The position numbers and the translations under genes are program-made. Below are positions 22,821-23,619 of a DNA stretch of 23,619 nucleotides, piece after piece (position 1 is the first letter of the stretch; each line of letters starts with the position of its first letter). Origin of the DNA: a virus; the IMG/VR virus record IMGVR_UViG_3300025326_000204, positions 1 through 23,619 of that record. One strand, given 5' to 3'. The notes under the pieces are model-generated. The model saw nothing but the letters and a program-made list of their open reading frames with translations. It was not told where the DNA came from and did no database searches.

Positions 22821-22841
22821 AAGCCCTCCGGGGCTTTTTTT
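22821..22841 (+). terminator. rho-independent terminator before the tail-fibre gene
   Basis: AAGCCC (22821-22826) pairs with GGGCTT (22831-22836) around a TCCG loop and is followed by a run of T to 22841. It lies downstream of the ejection genes and just upstream of the fibre Shine-Dalgarno site. On the reverse strand the same hairpin contains the putative Shine-Dalgarno site of the small membrane-protein gene. Confidence 0.8.
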
Positions 22842-22845
22842 GTTT

Positions 22846-22851
22846 AAGGAG
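22846..22851 (+). promoter_or_regulatory. Shine-Dalgarno site pointing to an ATC start
   Basis: AAGGAG lies seven bases before the ATC at 22859. No ATG, GTG or TTG occurs between this site and the GTG at 23006. A site this good at ideal spacing is the main evidence for where the tail-fibre gene begins. Confidence 0.75.
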
Positions 22852-22858
22852 AGCCGCC

Positions 22859-23619
22859 ATCGCACGCGACGGATCAGGAAACTACAGCCTGCCTAGTGGT
22901 AACCCGGTAGTAACCGGGGCCGAGATTAGTTCGACGACCAACAACACCACCCTGACCGATATCGCCACGGCCCTGACTGGCTCGCTGACGAAAAACGGCG
23001 AGGCGGTGGCAACGGCCAATCAACCCATGGGCGGCTTCCGTCATACCAATGTCGATGATGCATCCGCACGGACGGATTATGCAAGAGCCGACCAAGTGCA
23101 GGACGGCACGCTGACGTACCTGACCAGCGTCGCCGGCACAAACACGATTACAGCAACCGCCGCTCTTTCTATAGCGGCTTATGCCACCGGGCAGATGTTC
23201 CATTTCATCCCGGCGAATACCATCACGGCCGCCGCGACGCTCAATATCAATTCGATTGGCGCAAAAAATATCTACTATAAGGGCGCGGCGGCTGGTGCAT
23301 CCGTGCTTCAGGCCAATATCCCTGCGATTGTCATCTACGACGGAACGCAATTCCAGGTTGTCGGAACACCTACGGCGGGATCGTGGATTCCGATAGAAAC
23401 TCTCACGGCATCGGCCTCAGCAGCGCTCGATTTCGATCTCGGTATCAATTCCACTTATAACGCCTATGCCCTTGTGATCACGGGACTGATTCCGGCGACC
23501 GATGACGTGCAATTGTTACTGAGGATCGCAACGTCCGGCCCGACGTGGCAAGCAGGGGCGGGGGCGTATCAGTGGGGTGCTGGGATTGTATCCATAGGCG
23601 GAACATTTACTGGGGATGG
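22859..23619 (+). CDS. tail fibre / tail spike protein, partial, probable ATC start
   Basis: The frame is open from 22859 to the window end (253 complete codons) and is cut there. The predicted N-terminus, (M)ARDGSGNYSLPSGNPVVTG then NNTTLTDIATALTGSLTKNG, is the conserved start of many podovirus tail fibres that attaches to the tail. Beta-rich, Ala/Thr-rich segments follow (LTYLTSVAGTNTITATAAL, MFHFIPANTITAAATLNIN). The next in-frame ordinary starts, GTG 23006 and ATG 23027, would remove this conserved part. The fibre binds the host receptor. The gene is the last of the late run and is separated by a terminator from the ejection genes. Confidence 0.82.
   Translation, partial: MARDGSGNYSLPSGNPVVTGAEISSTTNNTTLTDIATALTGSLTKNGEAVATANQPMGGFRHTNVDDASARTDYARADQVQDGTLTYLTSVAGTNTITATAALSIAAYATGQMFHFIPANTITAAATLNINSIGAKNIYYKGAAAGASVLQANIPAIVIYDGTQFQVVGTPTAGSWIPIETLTASASAALDFDLGINSTYNAYALVITGLIPATDDVQLLLRIATSGPTWQAGAGAYQWGAGIVSIGGTFTGD

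Noticed and set aside
22650-22865. 71-residue form of the reverse membrane protein starting at 22865
   Set aside because: The extra 15 residues come from the terminator and fibre leader, and the inner ATG at 22820 has the better ribosome site.
1-23619. tRNA genes, CRISPR array, insertion sequence, attachment site
   Set aside because: No cloverleaf-like sequence, spaced repeat array, transposase or integrase pattern was seen while reading both strands.

Overview
The window is the late (structural) half of a tailed double-stranded DNA phage or prophage with a short, podovirus-type tail. The evidence is the gene set and order: small and large terminase, P22-like portal, scaffold, HK97-fold capsid protein, decoration-like protein, head-tail adaptor (T7 gp11-like position), tail nozzle (T7 gp12 / P22 gp10-like), a 138-residue GNAT-like protein in the slot of T7 gp13, three internal/ejection-type proteins and a tail fibre. 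No tape-measure, sheath or tube genes are seen. High GC, tightly overlapping genes and Shine-Dalgarno sites suggest a proteobacterial host, but nothing fixes the genus. No integrase, repressor, tRNA, rRNA, CRISPR array or insertion sequence was recognised.

Layout. (1) 1-1314: end of an early/middle operon, with a possible tail of an upstream gene, a tandem winged-helix protein, a stand-alone VRR-NUC-type nuclease and a Q-like antiterminator candidate. (2) 1315-1440: a gene-free control region with a perfect 7-bp inverted repeat and a terminator hairpin, the arrangement expected of a Q-type late switch. (3) 1445-10846: two small genes, a Ser/Thr/Ala repeat protein, TerS, TerL, portal, a one-TM protein, a small unknown, two proteins with Sec signal peptides (the second a right-handed beta-helix), a conserved small protein and a zinc ribbon, closed by a strong terminator. 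(4) 10883-13430: scaffold, capsid and decoration protein, followed by a GC-rich hairpin. (5) 13478-15915: two carbohydrate-active proteins, a GT-B glycosyltransferase and a GT-A plus Maf/DUF115 fusion. (6) 15884-22686: adaptor, nozzle, GNAT-like protein and ejection proteins. (7) 22650-23619: a short reverse-strand membrane protein (holin candidate), a terminator, and a tail-fibre gene running off the end.

The genes work as one late programme: packaging, head assembly, tail assembly, DNA ejection and adsorption. Most neighbours overlap by 1-8 bases (ATGA, TAATG, TGATG, GTGA), so translation is probably coupled. Three hairpins split the run into expression blocks.

Most notable: the tail-fibre gene has a good Shine-Dalgarno site and a conserved fibre-type N-terminus but no ATG/GTG/TTG, only ATC at 22859. 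A two-gene glycosylation cassette, including a Maf-like protein fused to a GT-A domain, sits directly behind the Thr-rich decoration gene. Two adjacent genes inside the head module encode apparently secreted proteins.
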